DNA of 64,000 bases from Polyangium fumosum (GTDB taxonomy: Bacteria > Myxococcota_A > Polyangia > Polyangiales > Polyangiaceae). The notes under the pieces were generated by a model that was given only the letters and a program-made list of their open reading frames with translations, was not told where the DNA came from and did not search any database. Shown here piece by piece: positions 24,718 through 34,900 of the stretch; position 1 is the first letter of the stretch; every line of letters starts with the position of its first letter. The stretch covers positions 1 to 64,000 of the forward strand of contig NZ_SSMQ01000047.1 of assembly GCF_005144585.1 (NCBI RefSeq), in the 5' to 3' direction. The translations under genes and the position numbers were made by a program.

Positions 24718-27108
24718 TCAAGGGGTTTGGCTAGGCGAACTCGACGCAGGGGTTTGGCCCGGCTCTTTCGTCGGAGCCGGCTCGGCGTCGGGCTTCGCGC
24801 GGAGGACGAGCCAGAGCGCCGCGGGCAAGGCGGTGAAGTCCGCGATCATCGAGAGGACGAAGGCCACGGCGGAGAGGAGGCCGAACTGCCGGATCGGCGG
24901 CAGATCCGCCATCCCGAAGGCTACGAAGCCGCCCGCGTTGATGAGCGTCGCGAAGAAGATCGCACGGCCCGAGACGAAGAGCGTGTGCCGGAGCGCCTGC
25001 TCCACGGAGCCTGCCTTTCGGCCCTCCTGGAAGTGATAGAAGAAATGGATCTGGTCGTTCTCGCTCGTCCCGAGCACGGTCGACGCGATCAGGATCGTCG
25101 CGACGTTCAGCGTCATGCCGGAGATGCGCATCACGCCGAACATGACGAGGATCGCGAAGAGCGAGGGGATCATGGCCATGAGCCGCGCCGCCCCGCTCCG
25201 GAACACCACGAGGAACGTGACGAAGATGATGCCGACCGTGAGCTCGAAGCTCTCGACCAGCGTGGGCACGAGGCTCTGCGAGACGCGCGCCTGGAGCGGC
25301 GCCATGCCCACGGTCCGGAGCTCGAACTCCTTCAACGCAGGGTTCTTCGCGACGGCATTCTTCCAGTGCTTGTCGATGCTCGCCTGGAGCCGCTCGAAGG
25401 CCTCGTGCTCGGTCGCCTTCGAGATGATCGTGAAATGCGTCTGGCCGAGGCCGTTTTTCTGGACGAACCGGCCGAGGAGCGGATCCACGGGCGCGAGGGA
25501 CTCCAGCGTGCCCGCGAGCTCGTCGAGCGCCTCGGGGTCCTTGGGGAACGCATCGCCCGCGCCGCCGAGGTACTGCATCATGCGCAGGATCGTGGTCGGG
25601 CCGATCGCCGCGCCGACCTCGGGATCGGCGACGAGCCCCTCGTGAAACGCCTGAAATCCTTTCAGCGCGTCGGGCTCGGAGACGCTGCCGACCCCGCCTT
25701 TGAGCCAGACCTCGGTGACGGAGAGCCCGGGGATCTTCGTCTCGATGGCCTTCGTGTCCGCATAAAGCCGTGATCCCGAGTTGATGTATTCGACGGGATC
25801 GGTGAGCAGCCGCATCGGCTTGACGACGCCGGGCAGCCCGAAGAGCGCCACTGCGCCCGCGAAGGAGAGCACGATCGAGCCGAGGACGAGCGGCCAGCGA
25901 TACCGATAACTCCACCGGGGCAGCGCCTCCGTGAGGCGGACGAACCACGCCGCCGCGACCTTTTGCTCGATCGCGGTCGGGGTCTTCAGGATCTTCTGCA
26001 GCGCGGGGAAGAGCGTGAAACAGACGACGTAGCTGAGCGCGAGCCCAACCGCGACCCAGACGCCCATCTGCCGGATGGGCTGGATGCTCGAGACGACGAG
26101 CGCCGTGAAGCCCACGGCCGTCGCGAAAACGGACGCGGTGCAAGCCAGCCACTTGTTGGCGAGGGAGAAGACCTGGTGCTCGTCGACGCTGCGATCCGCG
26201 GGGCGCTCGACGAAACGCGACTGCAAGTAGACGAGCGTCGCCGTGGTCGTGACGAGGATCGTCATCGGCACCATGGGCGAGACGATCGTGAGGATGCCGC
26301 CCGTGAGGCCGATGTAGCCCATGGCGAAGGCGATCGAGACGCCGAGCGTGATCAAGAAGGCCGCGAGCGTGCGCGCCGAGCGATAGAGGAAGAGGCAGAG
26401 GCCGATGATGAACGCGGCGAAGAGGCCGAAATACTTCGGCCCGGTCTTCTGCATGTCCTCGTCGAGGTAGATGTTGACGTAGGGCTGGCCGACCTGGCGC
26501 AAGGTCTTCAGCGGGGCGCCGTCGCCGCCCGTCGCCTCGATGGCGCGACGCACGGCCGAGAGGGTCTCGCGGCGCTCCTGGCTCGTGTGCACGTCGAGCA
26601 CGAGGGCGATGGCGAGGTAGCCGTCGCCGGCGAGGCCCTGATCCTGGAAGAGCTTGGTGCCCGAGACGAACTTGCGGAGCGCCTCGGACTGCTCGGGGGT
26701 CGGATCGAAGCCGGCCTTGGCGCGGCGGTAAATGGAGAGCGCAGAGTTCGGCTCGACGCGCGGGATCTCCTTCAGCGCGCGTTCGAGTTTGTCGAGACGA
26801 TCGAGCACCGCAGGCGCGAAGGGATCGTCGGCCTCGGCGAGCAGGACGGCGAACTCACCGGCGCCGAAGACCTGCTCGAACTCGCGTGTCTTGACGTAGT
26901 CGGTGTCGCTCGTCGCGATGAGCCGCTCGATCGCGTTGTCCTGCTGGACACGCGCCGCGAACCAGGCCGCGGGCGGGAGGACGAGCGCATACAGGGCGAT
27001 GATGATCCAGCGGGCCGAGATGATGCGGGTGAAGAGCCGCACGAGCCACCCGGGCGCGTCGTGGCTCGGGCTCGCGGGGCCGTTCGGAGGGCTCGAAGAA
27101 GTCGACAC
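24718..27108 (-). CDS. MMPL/RND-family membrane exporter
   Basis: This 796-aa transporter has twelve predicted helices in two pseudo-symmetric halves, each with one N-terminal helix, a large extracytoplasmic loop and five clustered helices. Repeated segments such as FGLFAAFIIGLCLFLYRSAR and TILIASTVLGTSENDQIHFF mark the sterol-sensing-domain-like cores, and the second contains the acidic residues typical of proton relay. The architecture resembles hydrophobe/hopanoid exporters (HpnN, MmpL). No periplasmic adaptor gene is present, but a substrate-binding protein and a TatT-like lipoprotein lie just upstream in the same operon. This suggests trafficking of a lipid or small hydrophobic molecule across the envelope. 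Confidence 0.9.
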   Translation of the reverse strand: MSTSSSPPNGPASPSHDAPGWLVRLFTRIISARWIIIALYALVLPPAAWFAARVQQDNAIERLIATSDTDYVKTREFEQVFGAGEFAVLLAEADDPFAPAVLDRLDKLERALKEIPRVEPNSALSIYRRAKAGFDPTPEQSEALRKFVSGTKLFQDQGLAGDGYLAIALVLDVHTSQERRETLSAVRRAIEATGGDGAPLKTLRQVGQPYVNIYLDEDMQKTGPKYFGLFAAFIIGLCLFLYRSARTLAAFLITLGVSIAFAMGYIGLTGGILTIVSPMVPMTILVTTTATLVYLQSRFVERPADRSVDEHQVFSLANKWLACTASVFATAVGFTALVVSSIQPIRQMGVWVAVGLALSYVVCFTLFPALQKILKTPTAIEQKVAAAWFVRLTEALPRWSYRYRWPLVLGSIVLSFAGAVALFGLPGVVKPMRLLTDPVEYINSGSRLYADTKAIETKIPGLSVTEVWLKGGVGSVSEPDALKGFQAFHEGLVADPEVGAAIGPTTILRMMQYLGGAGDAFPKDPEALDELAGTLESLAPVDPLLGRFVQKNGLGQTHFTIISKATEHEAFERLQASIDKHWKNAVAKNPALKEFELRTVGMAPLQARVSQSLVPTLVESFELTVGIIFVTFLVVFRSGAARLMAMIPSLFAILVMFGVMRISGMTLNVATILIASTVLGTSENDQIHFFYHFQEGRKAGSVEQALRHTLFVSGRAIFFATLINAGGFVAFGMADLPPIRQFGLLSAVAFVLSMIADFTALPAALWLVLRAKPDAEPAPTKEPGQTPASSSPSQTP

Positions 27109-27160
27109 GGGACGCTGCTATCACGATCCCGCGCAGGCCGCCCGTCGATCCCGCGGCGTT

Positions 27161-27862
27161 TCAAGGCGCGGGCGCGGTCGCAGCAGGCTTCGGGCATGTC
27201 GGGTTGCCCGCGTCCTTGAGGAGCTGCGCGAGGAGCGCCTGATCGTCGCGGCGGAGCTTGCCGCGGTCGGCCGAGCAGCGGCAGAGGTGGGGCTTGGCAG
27301 GATCGACGTCGCCGAGCGCGATGTAGGCCTCGGCGACGCGCAGGTGGTTCTCGATGACGTCGGGGTCCTTCTGCACGAGGCCTTCGAGCAGCTCGAGTCC
27401 CGTCTCCGAGTCTCCATTCCGCAGGAGCGCGGCAGGCGCGACCACGTAGAGCGTGCCGAGCATGCGCGTCGCGGCGCCGTTGCGGAAGTTCGGATCGAGC
27501 GCGCGGCTGCGGCGCGCGTAGTGCTCGACCTCGCCGACCATGTCGGCCCCGAGCAAGCCCTTGAGCTGCACGAGGCGCCCCGTGACGACGGCGCGCGCGT
27601 ACGTGTACGCGGCCGTGTCGACCGCGCGCGCGCGCACCTCCGCGTACGCGAGCTGGCGATCTTCCGGGGTGTCCACGCCCGCGGCGATGAGGTCTTCGAG
27701 CGCGTCGGCGATGACGAGCGCGTCTTTCGTGGCGACGGCGGTCTCGAGCGCAGCGTTGGCGGGGCCCTGCGCGCCGGTCACGCCGCCCCAGCAAGCGGGC
27801 AAGGCCGCGAGGGCAGCGACGAGGAGGAAAAAGGACCAGCGCACGGGCGGGAGAAATAACAT
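27161..27862 (-). CDS. TatT-like (TRAP-associated) helical lipoprotein
   Basis: This 233-aa lipoprotein has a signal ending in AALPAC (Cys at about residue 24) and a purely helical mature part. TPR-like repeats include YARRSRALDPNFRNGAATRM and LEGLVQKDPDVIENHLRVAE. The C-terminal CRCSADRGKLRRDDQALLAQ is typical of the TatT component family first described as partners of periplasmic binding proteins. It sits between a PhnD-like binding protein gene and the MMPL transporter, so a ligand-channelling role is likely. Confidence 0.75.
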   Translation of the reverse strand: MLFLPPVRWSFFLLVAALAALPACWGGVTGAQGPANAALETAVATKDALVIADALEDLIAAGVDTPEDRQLAYAEVRARAVDTAAYTYARAVVTGRLVQLKGLLGADMVGEVEHYARRSRALDPNFRNGAATRMLGTLYVVAPAALLRNGDSETGLELLEGLVQKDPDVIENHLRVAEAYIALGDVDPAKPHLCRCSADRGKLRRDDQALLAQLLKDAGNPTCPKPAATAPAP

Positions 27863-27906
27863 CGTCGGCGGGGAGAAGCGCCCCCGCGCAGGCGAGCGAA
27901 GAGGCG

Positions 27907-28740
27907 CTACTTGTCGTACGCAGTGACGACGCCGGCGTAGTCGGCGGATGTCGCGGACTTGAGGGCGAGGATGCCCACTTCGCCGCACGTCGCTTTGCCC
28001 TCGCCCTCGCAAATCTTGGCGAGGTTTGCCTGGAACGCTTTGCGTGCGTCCGCGGGCGCGGAGGGGAAGGCGACGACGACCATGGGCGGGAGCTTGTCGC
28101 TCGACCAGACGGACTTGATGCCGGCGGCGCCGTCGATCTTGCCGAGCTCGGCGAGCTGCGCGTCGTCGACGAGCGCGCACGCCGCGTCGCCGCTCACGAC
28201 CTTCTTGATGGTCTGGATTGGGCGGGTCGTCGTGACCAACGTGAAGTCGCCGAGCTTGAAGGCGCCCTTCGAGACGACCTTGTCGATGAACTTGGGATCG
28301 TCGGCGTGGTCGCTGGCGAGCGCCTTGCCCTTGCAACCGGCGAGGTCCGCGGCGCTCTTGCTGATGAGGTGATACTGCTGGCCGCCGGCGCGATTGACCG
28401 CGACCTGGCCGATGATGTCGAGGTTGTGCTTGGCCTTGAGGCCGAGGAAGGCGCCGAGCGAGAGGATGCCGTACTGAGGTTTCTGCGCGGTGATGAACGC
28501 CTCGGCGTTGCCGCGGCTCGTGTGATACTCGCCCTTCGCGCCGCCCCAGCCGTTCTGCTTGGCGGCGACGGAGACGAACTTGTCGACATAAGGCTGGGCT
28601 TGCGCCGCGCTCCCCACCCCATGCTCCCGGAGCACGAGGACCCCGACCGTCCCCTCCGCGGCCGCGTCCGCGCACAAGAAACCAGAGGCGGAAGCGATCA
28701 CGGCGGTGGCGAGCAGGGAGCGAATGACAGTCGTTCGCAC
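27907..28740 (-). CDS. Periplasmic substrate-binding protein, PhnD/phosphonate-binding type
   Basis: This 277-aa exported protein has a Sec signal (IRSLLATAVIASASGFLCAD) and a two-lobed binding fold. Segments QKPQYGILSLGAFLG, VSKGAFKLGDF and GDAACALVDDAQLAEL fit the PhnD/SsuA-like family used with ABC transporters, but no ABC ATPase or permease is adjacent. Instead it begins an operon with a TatT-like lipoprotein and an MMPL exporter. The GTG start at 28740 follows a perfect AGGAGG. The missing ABC partners suggest this protein delivers its ligand to a non-ABC system. Confidence 0.82.
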   Translation of the reverse strand: MRTTVIRSLLATAVIASASGFLCADAAAEGTVGVLVLREHGVGSAAQAQPYVDKFVSVAAKQNGWGGAKGEYHTSRGNAEAFITAQKPQYGILSLGAFLGLKAKHNLDIIGQVAVNRAGGQQYHLISKSAADLAGCKGKALASDHADDPKFIDKVVSKGAFKLGDFTLVTTTRPIQTIKKVVSGDAACALVDDAQLAELGKIDGAAGIKSVWSSDKLPPMVVVAFPSAPADARKAFQANLAKICEGEGKATCGEVGILALKSATSADYAGVVTAYDK

Positions 28741-28879
28741 GGGTAGACCTCCTGGCTGACTTGGACGAGGGAGCCGGGAAGGTATGCATCGGGAGCCGTA
28801 CGGACATCGGAAAAAATGAGGGGAGAGAGTTGCTCGGGTGCGCAAAGGTGGGACGGGCGGCGCCATGGGTGAAAATCCT

Positions 28880-31168
28880 TCATGAATTCGTACTGTTGGG
28901 TGGGTACGTCCCGTCCTCCTCCCAGGTGTCCACGAAGGTCACCCTTACATCTCCCCGCATCGCAGCGACGTCCACGGCAGTATGCTCCTCCACACGTTGG
29001 TACCGAAGGTCGACTTCCCCACGGCCGACGGGGAGGCGCTTGATCTCGACCCAGTGGAGCCAGCGCGGGAGGGTGGGGCGGACGATCCGAAGCTCGTTGC
29101 CCGGCGCGTTGGGCGAGAGGCCGAGGAGAGCGGCGAGGAGGGTGGCCCACGAGGCAGCGGCCCAGGCCTGGGGGCTACAAGCGACGGGGTAACGGACGGG
29201 GACGCCGAACGCGCTGCGCGCGAAGCCGCAGAAGAGCTCGGGCATGCGGTAGGCAGGGAAGTGCTGCGAAGCCTCGAAGAGCGCCGTGACGAGCTCGAGG
29301 GCGAGGGGCTCCTGGCGGTAGCGCTTGAAGCCGAGGGCGATGAGCGCGTTGTCGTGCGGCCAGACGGTGCCGAGGTGGTAGCCCGTGGGGTTGTACCGAG
29401 CCGCGCGCGTGGAGAGGGTGCGGATGCCCCAGCCGGAGAAGAGGTCCTCTTCCATGAGCCGTCGCGCCATGAGCTCGCCGCGCGCGTGCGGGACAACGCC
29501 GGCCCAGAGCGCGTGGCCCGCGTTCGAGGAGACGGTGGCGACCTGCCGTTTGTCGCCGTCGAGCGCGATGGCGTAGGCGTTGTCCGAAGGCATCCAGAAA
29601 GCCGCGTCGATGGCGTCGCGGAGCTTGGCGGCGCGTAGCTCCTCGGAGGCGGCAAGCGCAGGATCGCCGAGGGCGCGGTAGATGCGGGCCGCGGCGCGGC
29701 GGCTCGCGTAGGCGTAGGCCTGCACCTCGACGAGCGCGATCGGCGGTTCGGCGAGGGTGCCGTCGGGATGCGTGATCGCGTCGGTGGAGTCCTTCCAGCC
29801 TTGATTGACGAGGCCCGCGTCCGAGCGGCACGCGTACTCGAGGAAGCCGTCGCCGTCGCGATCGCCGTAGCGATCCATCCAGAGGAGCGCGGCGTCGAGG
29901 TTCGGGCGGAGCTCGCGGACGAGGTCGAGATCGCCGGTCGCGCGGTGGTACTCGGCGAGGAGGATGATCCAGAGCGGCGTGGCGTCGACGGTGCCGTAGT
30001 ACGGCGAGAAGGGGACGACGCCGAGGCGCGCGAGCTCGCCGCGGCGCAGCTCGTGCATGACCTTGCCAGGCTCCTCGTCGCGCATGGGATCGTCGCGGCT
30101 GCCCTGGTGGCGGTGGAGCAAGCGCAGCGCCTGGCGCGCGGGTTCGGCGGAGATCCAGAGGTAGAGCAGCGCCGTGAGGATGGTGTCGCGCCCGAAGAGG
30201 CACGCGTACCAGGGGATGCCAGCGGCGATGAAGGGCGCGTCGGGATCCCCGGAGAGGAGGACACGGAGGTCGTTGCGCGCCTTCGCGAAGATCGCGTTGA
30301 AGAGGCTGTTGCTCGTCTCGACGCCGACCTGGCCGGCGAGCCATTGCTTGTAGCCCGTGAGCGCGCGGCGCGGGACCGCAGGGCCGTTCGGGTTCGTCAG
30401 CGGCGAGGCGTCGACGCTGACGCCGAGCGTGATGCACGTGGAGCCGCCGGGGCGGAGTTCGATGCGGTAACTCGCGGTGCTCGCCGCGAGCCGGTCGGGC
30501 TTGGGATCGAAGCGGACCTCGGTGCGCCGCGCGAGGCCGTCGGCGCCGTCGTACCGGAAGCGCAGGACGGCCGGCATGTGCTCGGGCGCGTGTGGCTTGC
30601 CCTTGCGCGCGCCCTGCACGATGCCGCGGACCTCGAACATGTCGGAGAAGTCGGCCTCGAAGTGCAGCTCGACGTCGAGCGTGACGGGGAAGCGGTTGTA
30701 GTTCTGGAACGTGAGCGACTCGTTGACCTCGGTGGGACGAACCAGGCGGTAGCGGCGGATCTGGATGGTCTGCTCGTGGACGGCCTGGCCCTCGGGCGTG
30801 ACGAGGTTCGGGTTCGTGAGGACCTGCGCGCCGAGGAAATGCGCGTGGTCGCTGGAGAGGAGGATGGTCGGGCGGAGGCCCTGGATGGCGAGCTCGTAGC
30901 TGCTCAAGAAGCGCGTGTCGCCGAGGTAGAGGCCGTACCCCTCGCGGTTCTTGCGCGGGACGTTGCCCTCGGCGTCCGTGAGCAGGAAGAGGTCGCCTTC
31001 CTTGAGCAGGGTGGCCTCGCGGATGTCGCGCGCGGAAGGCGGCGCGTCGAGGGAGACGATGCCGGCGGGCGTGTTCGCCTGTGGCGCAGGCAGGGGAGCG
31101 GGCGGGGCGCGGTCGACGGGGGGAGCAAGGTCGCCGCGCGCAGGGCCGTCGTCGGGAGGGCCGTTCAT
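28880..31168 (-). CDS. Amylo-alpha-1,6-glucosidase / glycogen-debranching-type protein
   Basis: This 762-aa protein combines a beta-sandwich N-terminal domain (GLYLGDTRFLSSYELAIQGL, then RPTEVNESLTFQNYNRFPVT) with a C-terminal (alpha/alpha)6 barrel (AGIPWYACLFGRDTILTALL, YYGTVDATPLWIILLAEYHR, GWKDSTDAITHPDG, LWPHDNALIA-like). This is the GDE family of the GH13/GH63-like debranching enzymes. It could act on glycogen or trehalose-related storage polymers in the cytosol. The first ~45 residues are Pro-rich and disordered. Its ATG shares one base with the stop of the response-regulator gene (TGATG), so the two are coupled. Confidence 0.88.
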   Translation of the reverse strand: MNGPPDDGPARGDLAPPVDRAPPAPLPAPQANTPAGIVSLDAPPSARDIREATLLKEGDLFLLTDAEGNVPRKNREGYGLYLGDTRFLSSYELAIQGLRPTILLSSDHAHFLGAQVLTNPNLVTPEGQAVHEQTIQIRRYRLVRPTEVNESLTFQNYNRFPVTLDVELHFEADFSDMFEVRGIVQGARKGKPHAPEHMPAVLRFRYDGADGLARRTEVRFDPKPDRLAASTASYRIELRPGGSTCITLGVSVDASPLTNPNGPAVPRRALTGYKQWLAGQVGVETSNSLFNAIFAKARNDLRVLLSGDPDAPFIAAGIPWYACLFGRDTILTALLYLWISAEPARQALRLLHRHQGSRDDPMRDEEPGKVMHELRRGELARLGVVPFSPYYGTVDATPLWIILLAEYHRATGDLDLVRELRPNLDAALLWMDRYGDRDGDGFLEYACRSDAGLVNQGWKDSTDAITHPDGTLAEPPIALVEVQAYAYASRRAAARIYRALGDPALAASEELRAAKLRDAIDAAFWMPSDNAYAIALDGDKRQVATVSSNAGHALWAGVVPHARGELMARRLMEEDLFSGWGIRTLSTRAARYNPTGYHLGTVWPHDNALIALGFKRYRQEPLALELVTALFEASQHFPAYRMPELFCGFARSAFGVPVRYPVACSPQAWAAASWATLLAALLGLSPNAPGNELRIVRPTLPRWLHWVEIKRLPVGRGEVDLRYQRVEEHTAVDVAAMRGDVRVTFVDTWEEDGTYPPNSTNS

Positions 31169-31545
31169 CAGGCCACCTCTTCATGGGGACGCTCGACTTC
31201 GCGCGCGACGGCGTCGAGGAGGTCGCTCACGTCGAACGGCTTCGAGAGGACACGGCGGACCTGCGGCGTGAGCCTGAGCTGGGCAAGGAACGCGGAGACG
31301 ACGATGACGGGCGTGCGCCGCGTCTCCGCCTGCTCCGACAGCTCTTCGAGGACCGCGTTGCCGTCTTTGCCCGGCAGCATGAGGTCGAGCAGGACGAGGT
31401 CGGCGCGCTCGCGCTGGACGATCGCGGCGGCCTCGATGCCATCGGCGACGCCGACGACGTCGTAGCCCTCGGCGCCGAGCAGGAAGGTCTCGAGATCCCG
31501 CAGCTCGGGGTCGTCCTCCACGACGACGATCTTCTTCCTCGGCAC
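31168..31545 (-). CDS. Single-domain response regulator
   Basis: This 125-aa protein is one receiver domain: VVVEDD acidic pocket, phospho-Asp54 in LLDLMLPGKDG, Ser in VVSAFL and Lys in VLSKPFDVSDLL. There is no output domain, so it signals by protein contact. The GTG start at 31545 follows GGAGGAG. It is translationally coupled to the glucosidase gene. A receiver domain feeding into carbohydrate storage is an unusual pairing and suggests that a histidine kinase elsewhere controls use of the polymer; the link is inferred from the overlap only. Confidence 0.9.
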   Translation of the reverse strand: MPRKKIVVVEDDPELRDLETFLLGAEGYDVVGVADGIEAAAIVQRERADLVLLDLMLPGKDGNAVLEELSEQAETRRTPVIVVSAFLAQLRLTPQVRRVLSKPFDVSDLLDAVAREVERPHEEVA

Positions 31546-31911
31546 GAAAAGGCTCCTCCAGTCGGTGGGGAAGGCAAACGCGCCCGCAGCGTCGAGCGCG
31601 CGGCCGGCCGCTGCACGAGCGACCCCCAGAGACCCAAGGTGCTCGCGCCTCGCCATCAGGGGTTCGCGGAGCACGTACGGTGCCGCGCCCGTGTGGCGGA
31701 CGCGCACGTGCAGGCGTGCTCGGCGAGGCGCGAGCGCTCCGAAGCGCGAGGAGGCGCACGCGGCGCGGTTTTTCGCGGCGCTTCGGGGGGCGGCCGTGAA
31801 GGAGACGAAAAGCGAAATTCGTCCTTGCGCGCGGGGCTTCGGCCGATCTATCTATACGCCCCCGTTGGCCGAGGGGCCGGCGGAGCGATGTCCTTCACGG
31901 GAAGGCATCAC
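31546..31911. other. Gene-free interval upstream of the tRNA
   Basis: About 365 bases with only poor frames. It should carry the promoter of the leftward response-regulator operon and that of the rightward tRNA gene. Confidence 0.5.
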
Positions 31912-31995
31912 GCGAAGATGGCGGAATTGGCAGACGCGCTGGATTCAGGTTCCAGTGCCTTAACCGGCGTGGGGGTTCAAGTCCCCCTCTTCGCA
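31912..31995 (+). tRNA. tRNA-Leu (anticodon CAG)
   Basis: An 84-nt class II tRNA. The acceptor stem GCGAAGA pairs with TCTTCGC; the D arm, anticodon loop TTCAGGT, long variable arm and T arm GGGGGTTCAAGTCCCCC are all present. The 3' CCA is not encoded. The gene remains intact because the left copy of the 17-bp attachment repeat restores its 3' end. Confidence 0.97.
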
Positions 31996-34900
31996 CTTCT
32001 TAAGATCATCTCGCACCGGGCTGATCCTTCCCACCCCCTCCAACCCGACGGCGCCGGCAAGTTCCAGCGGGTTCGAGGGGGTTTCGCTTTCCATGGCCGC
32101 GTCAAAGGCTGCGTTGATGCGGTCGACCGTGGCCTGCACGAACGGCGTCACCATCCTGGCCGCGATCTCGCGCTCTTCCGGCGTGTGCTTCGACATCGTC
32201 TCCTCCTCCTTCTCGCCCTCGTCGGGCAGCTCCGGGGCGTCTCGCTGGATCCCCCCCGGGTGAACCTTTTCGCTTCCCACCCCCGCAGGCGGCAAGACTG
32301 AACGGACGGACCGTCCGTCCGGGGCCGGCGTGTGCGCCGGACCGCTGGACGGGTGCGCCGTGGGGATGGCAAACATGTCGGGGGCGCTGGCGAACATGTC
32401 CGGGCTCCAGCAGCCCTTCGGGCTGTAGGCGCTCGCCGGTGGCACCATCCGAACGAACGCCCCGTCCTCAGTGTAGAGCGGCCCGTCTGCGCGGTCCCAC
32501 GCGTATGCGCTCATCGCACCCGCTTCGCTGACGAATGCCGCATGCAAGTCAGCGTCGTCCTCGTGCTGCCACTCGTCGCAGACGAGACCCGAGGCGTGGC
32601 GAGCGCCGCAGCAGATCGCCACCGGCGGCCGCTCTTCATGGAAGACGAGGCCGCCCGGGTGGGGCCCCTCGGCGGCGCGCTCGCCCCGCTCGACCGTGAG
32701 GTTTCGCGGGTACATTTCCAGCAACTCGGGGCCGCGCTCCGTCTTGACGACCACCGCCACCAAACGGAGGTCCTCGCCGGGGCGCGCATACGTGGTGTCC
32801 CACTTGACGCGGCCGACGGCTCCCGCGTTTTGGCCTCGCACGATGCGCACCCACGTCCCGAGCACGAACCGCTCCGTAAGCTCGCTCCCGCTGGGCTGCT
32901 CCCCCTCGGTCTCGCGTTCGCCACGCGCCCTGGGATCCGCCGCCGGTTTGTCGGCGCCCGGTGCCGCTCCGGTGGGTTGGGCCGCAAACTGGTCCGGGTA
33001 CCACTCGGTCCACGGCCTGTCGACGTCCCACCGATCGGCCGGATTGACGATCCACTCGTAGTCACCCTGCGCGTGCGTGTCGCCGGTCGTCGTCGCCCAG
33101 GCGACCCTAACGCCGTCCGGCCGCCGTGCCCCGTGCGGCTCCTCCCCGTCGCAGCGTCCGTTGATGAACGCCTCGCGGTCACAGACGAGGCCCGAGGCGT
33201 GGCGCGCGCCGCAGCGCTGAACAGGTGTGCCGCTGCTCTCCTGCTCAGGATCGCGGCTCGCCCGCTCGGGCGCGCTCGTCTCCTGGCCCGTCTCGGTCGG
33301 CACCCAGGTGACCCCGCTGTAATGGCACGAGCGTGAGGGTTCTACGTCCGGAGCGTGTTCGGCCAACCCCTGAACGGACGGCTCCCCGTGCTTGTCCTTC
33401 TCGCCCTCCTCTACCTCCGAGGCGCGCAGGAGCTGCCAGTCGTCGTCCCCGAACACCTCGGCGTAGAGCCCCTCGCCGCAGTGGATGCAGTCGAAATACG
33501 TGCCCGCGAACACTTCGCCGTCTGGCAGGTCGGCCAGCCGCTCACACGACGGACAGACGTTCCACGCCGTCACATCATCCTTGACAGATGCAACGTTCTC
33601 TGCATTCGCCTCTGGCTGCACGCCTCCGGCGTTGCCGGCTTGGTCGTCTCCGCCGCGCACCTCGGTCGCCTGCGGCCAGCGGCCGTGCCTTCCGGGAACG
33701 GGCGCGTTCGGCTCGGCGAGGTACGCCGTCAAGTCGTCGTCTTCGCGCCACAGCGCACCTTCCGCGCGCCACCATACGAGCCGACCGAGCACACCGTCGC
33801 CAGCATGCGGGCGCGCGACACGCTCGTGGCCCGCTTGTTCGCCGCAGGTGTAGCCAAGGCTGGAGGCGTGCCGTGCGCCGCAACGTCCCCGCTCCGCGCG
33901 GCTCCTCCCGTCCTGCGCGCTCGAAGCGACCGCCACCGCGCCGAACATGCCCGGCGCCCACGTCTGGCTGCCGTCGCCCGACGTCCCCTGTTCTCCTTCG
34001 ACTGCGTTCGCCTGGACCCTCCAGACGGGCCCCCTGGCGCCATCCGCCCATGAGCGGAAGAGCGCCCCCGTCTCCACGTCCCACAAGACCGCCGCGAAGC
34101 CGGCGTACGCCCGATGGTCTCCTTCCTGGTGCTCCGCCAGGACACACGCGAGACCTGAGGCGTGCCGCGCGCCGCATACACGCTGCCCCTCGCCGCTCGG
34201 TTCACCTTTTTCGCGGTCGCCGGCTTGGTCGTGCCCGCCCGACGCACCGAAGCGCTTGGCGAGCACAGCCCGCTCCTTCTCGTTGAGGCTTGCCACCATC
34301 GCCTCCGCCTGGCGTCGCAGTGAACCGCCTTGGCGCGCAGGTCGCTGCGGCTCACGTGCGGCCATGGCTTCGACCTTGGCCCACAGCTCGGCGATCGAGG
34401 CACGTGGGGCCGCCTCGCCGCTCGGTGCACTTTCGGGTTCGCCGGAGGACGCTCGCTCCACGTCATCACGCCGCGCCCTCTCGCTCTCGTCCCCGTCCTC
34501 CGACGTGCGCACAAGTTGCTCGCTGTCGTCCTCCCCTTGCCATCCGAACGCCCAACCGTTCTCCGCTAGCGCCTCGTGATCTCGGTCCTCGTGCGGCTCT
34601 CGTTCGCACGTGATGCCGCTCTCCTGGTGAACTGCGCCGCAGAGCGCGCCCAGTTTGTCTTGCTCAAACTGCCCTGGGGCCCAGAGGCGCGCGCCTGCGG
34701 GCGCTCGGCCTTGGTCGAGCGCTGCGGGCGACCAGAAGATCGGCCGGCCGTCGTACTTGCGCCGCAGCTCGTCGTTGTCGCCCGCCCACATCAGCAGCGG
34801 CCCCATACCGTACGCGCCCACATGCATCCCCGTCGTGTGCGGCGGCTCGTGGCACCTGAGGCCCGAGGCATGCTTCGCACGGCACACCATCTGCGGCTGA

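Noticed and set aside
31565-31963. Rightward frame crossing into the tRNA-Leu gene
   Set aside because: Arg-rich shadow sequence that runs through the tRNA; no coding signal.
31960-31979. Native C terminus LNPHAG for the giant protein
   Set aside because: These residues are the antisense reading of the tRNA-Leu gene, a common artefact at tRNA integration sites.
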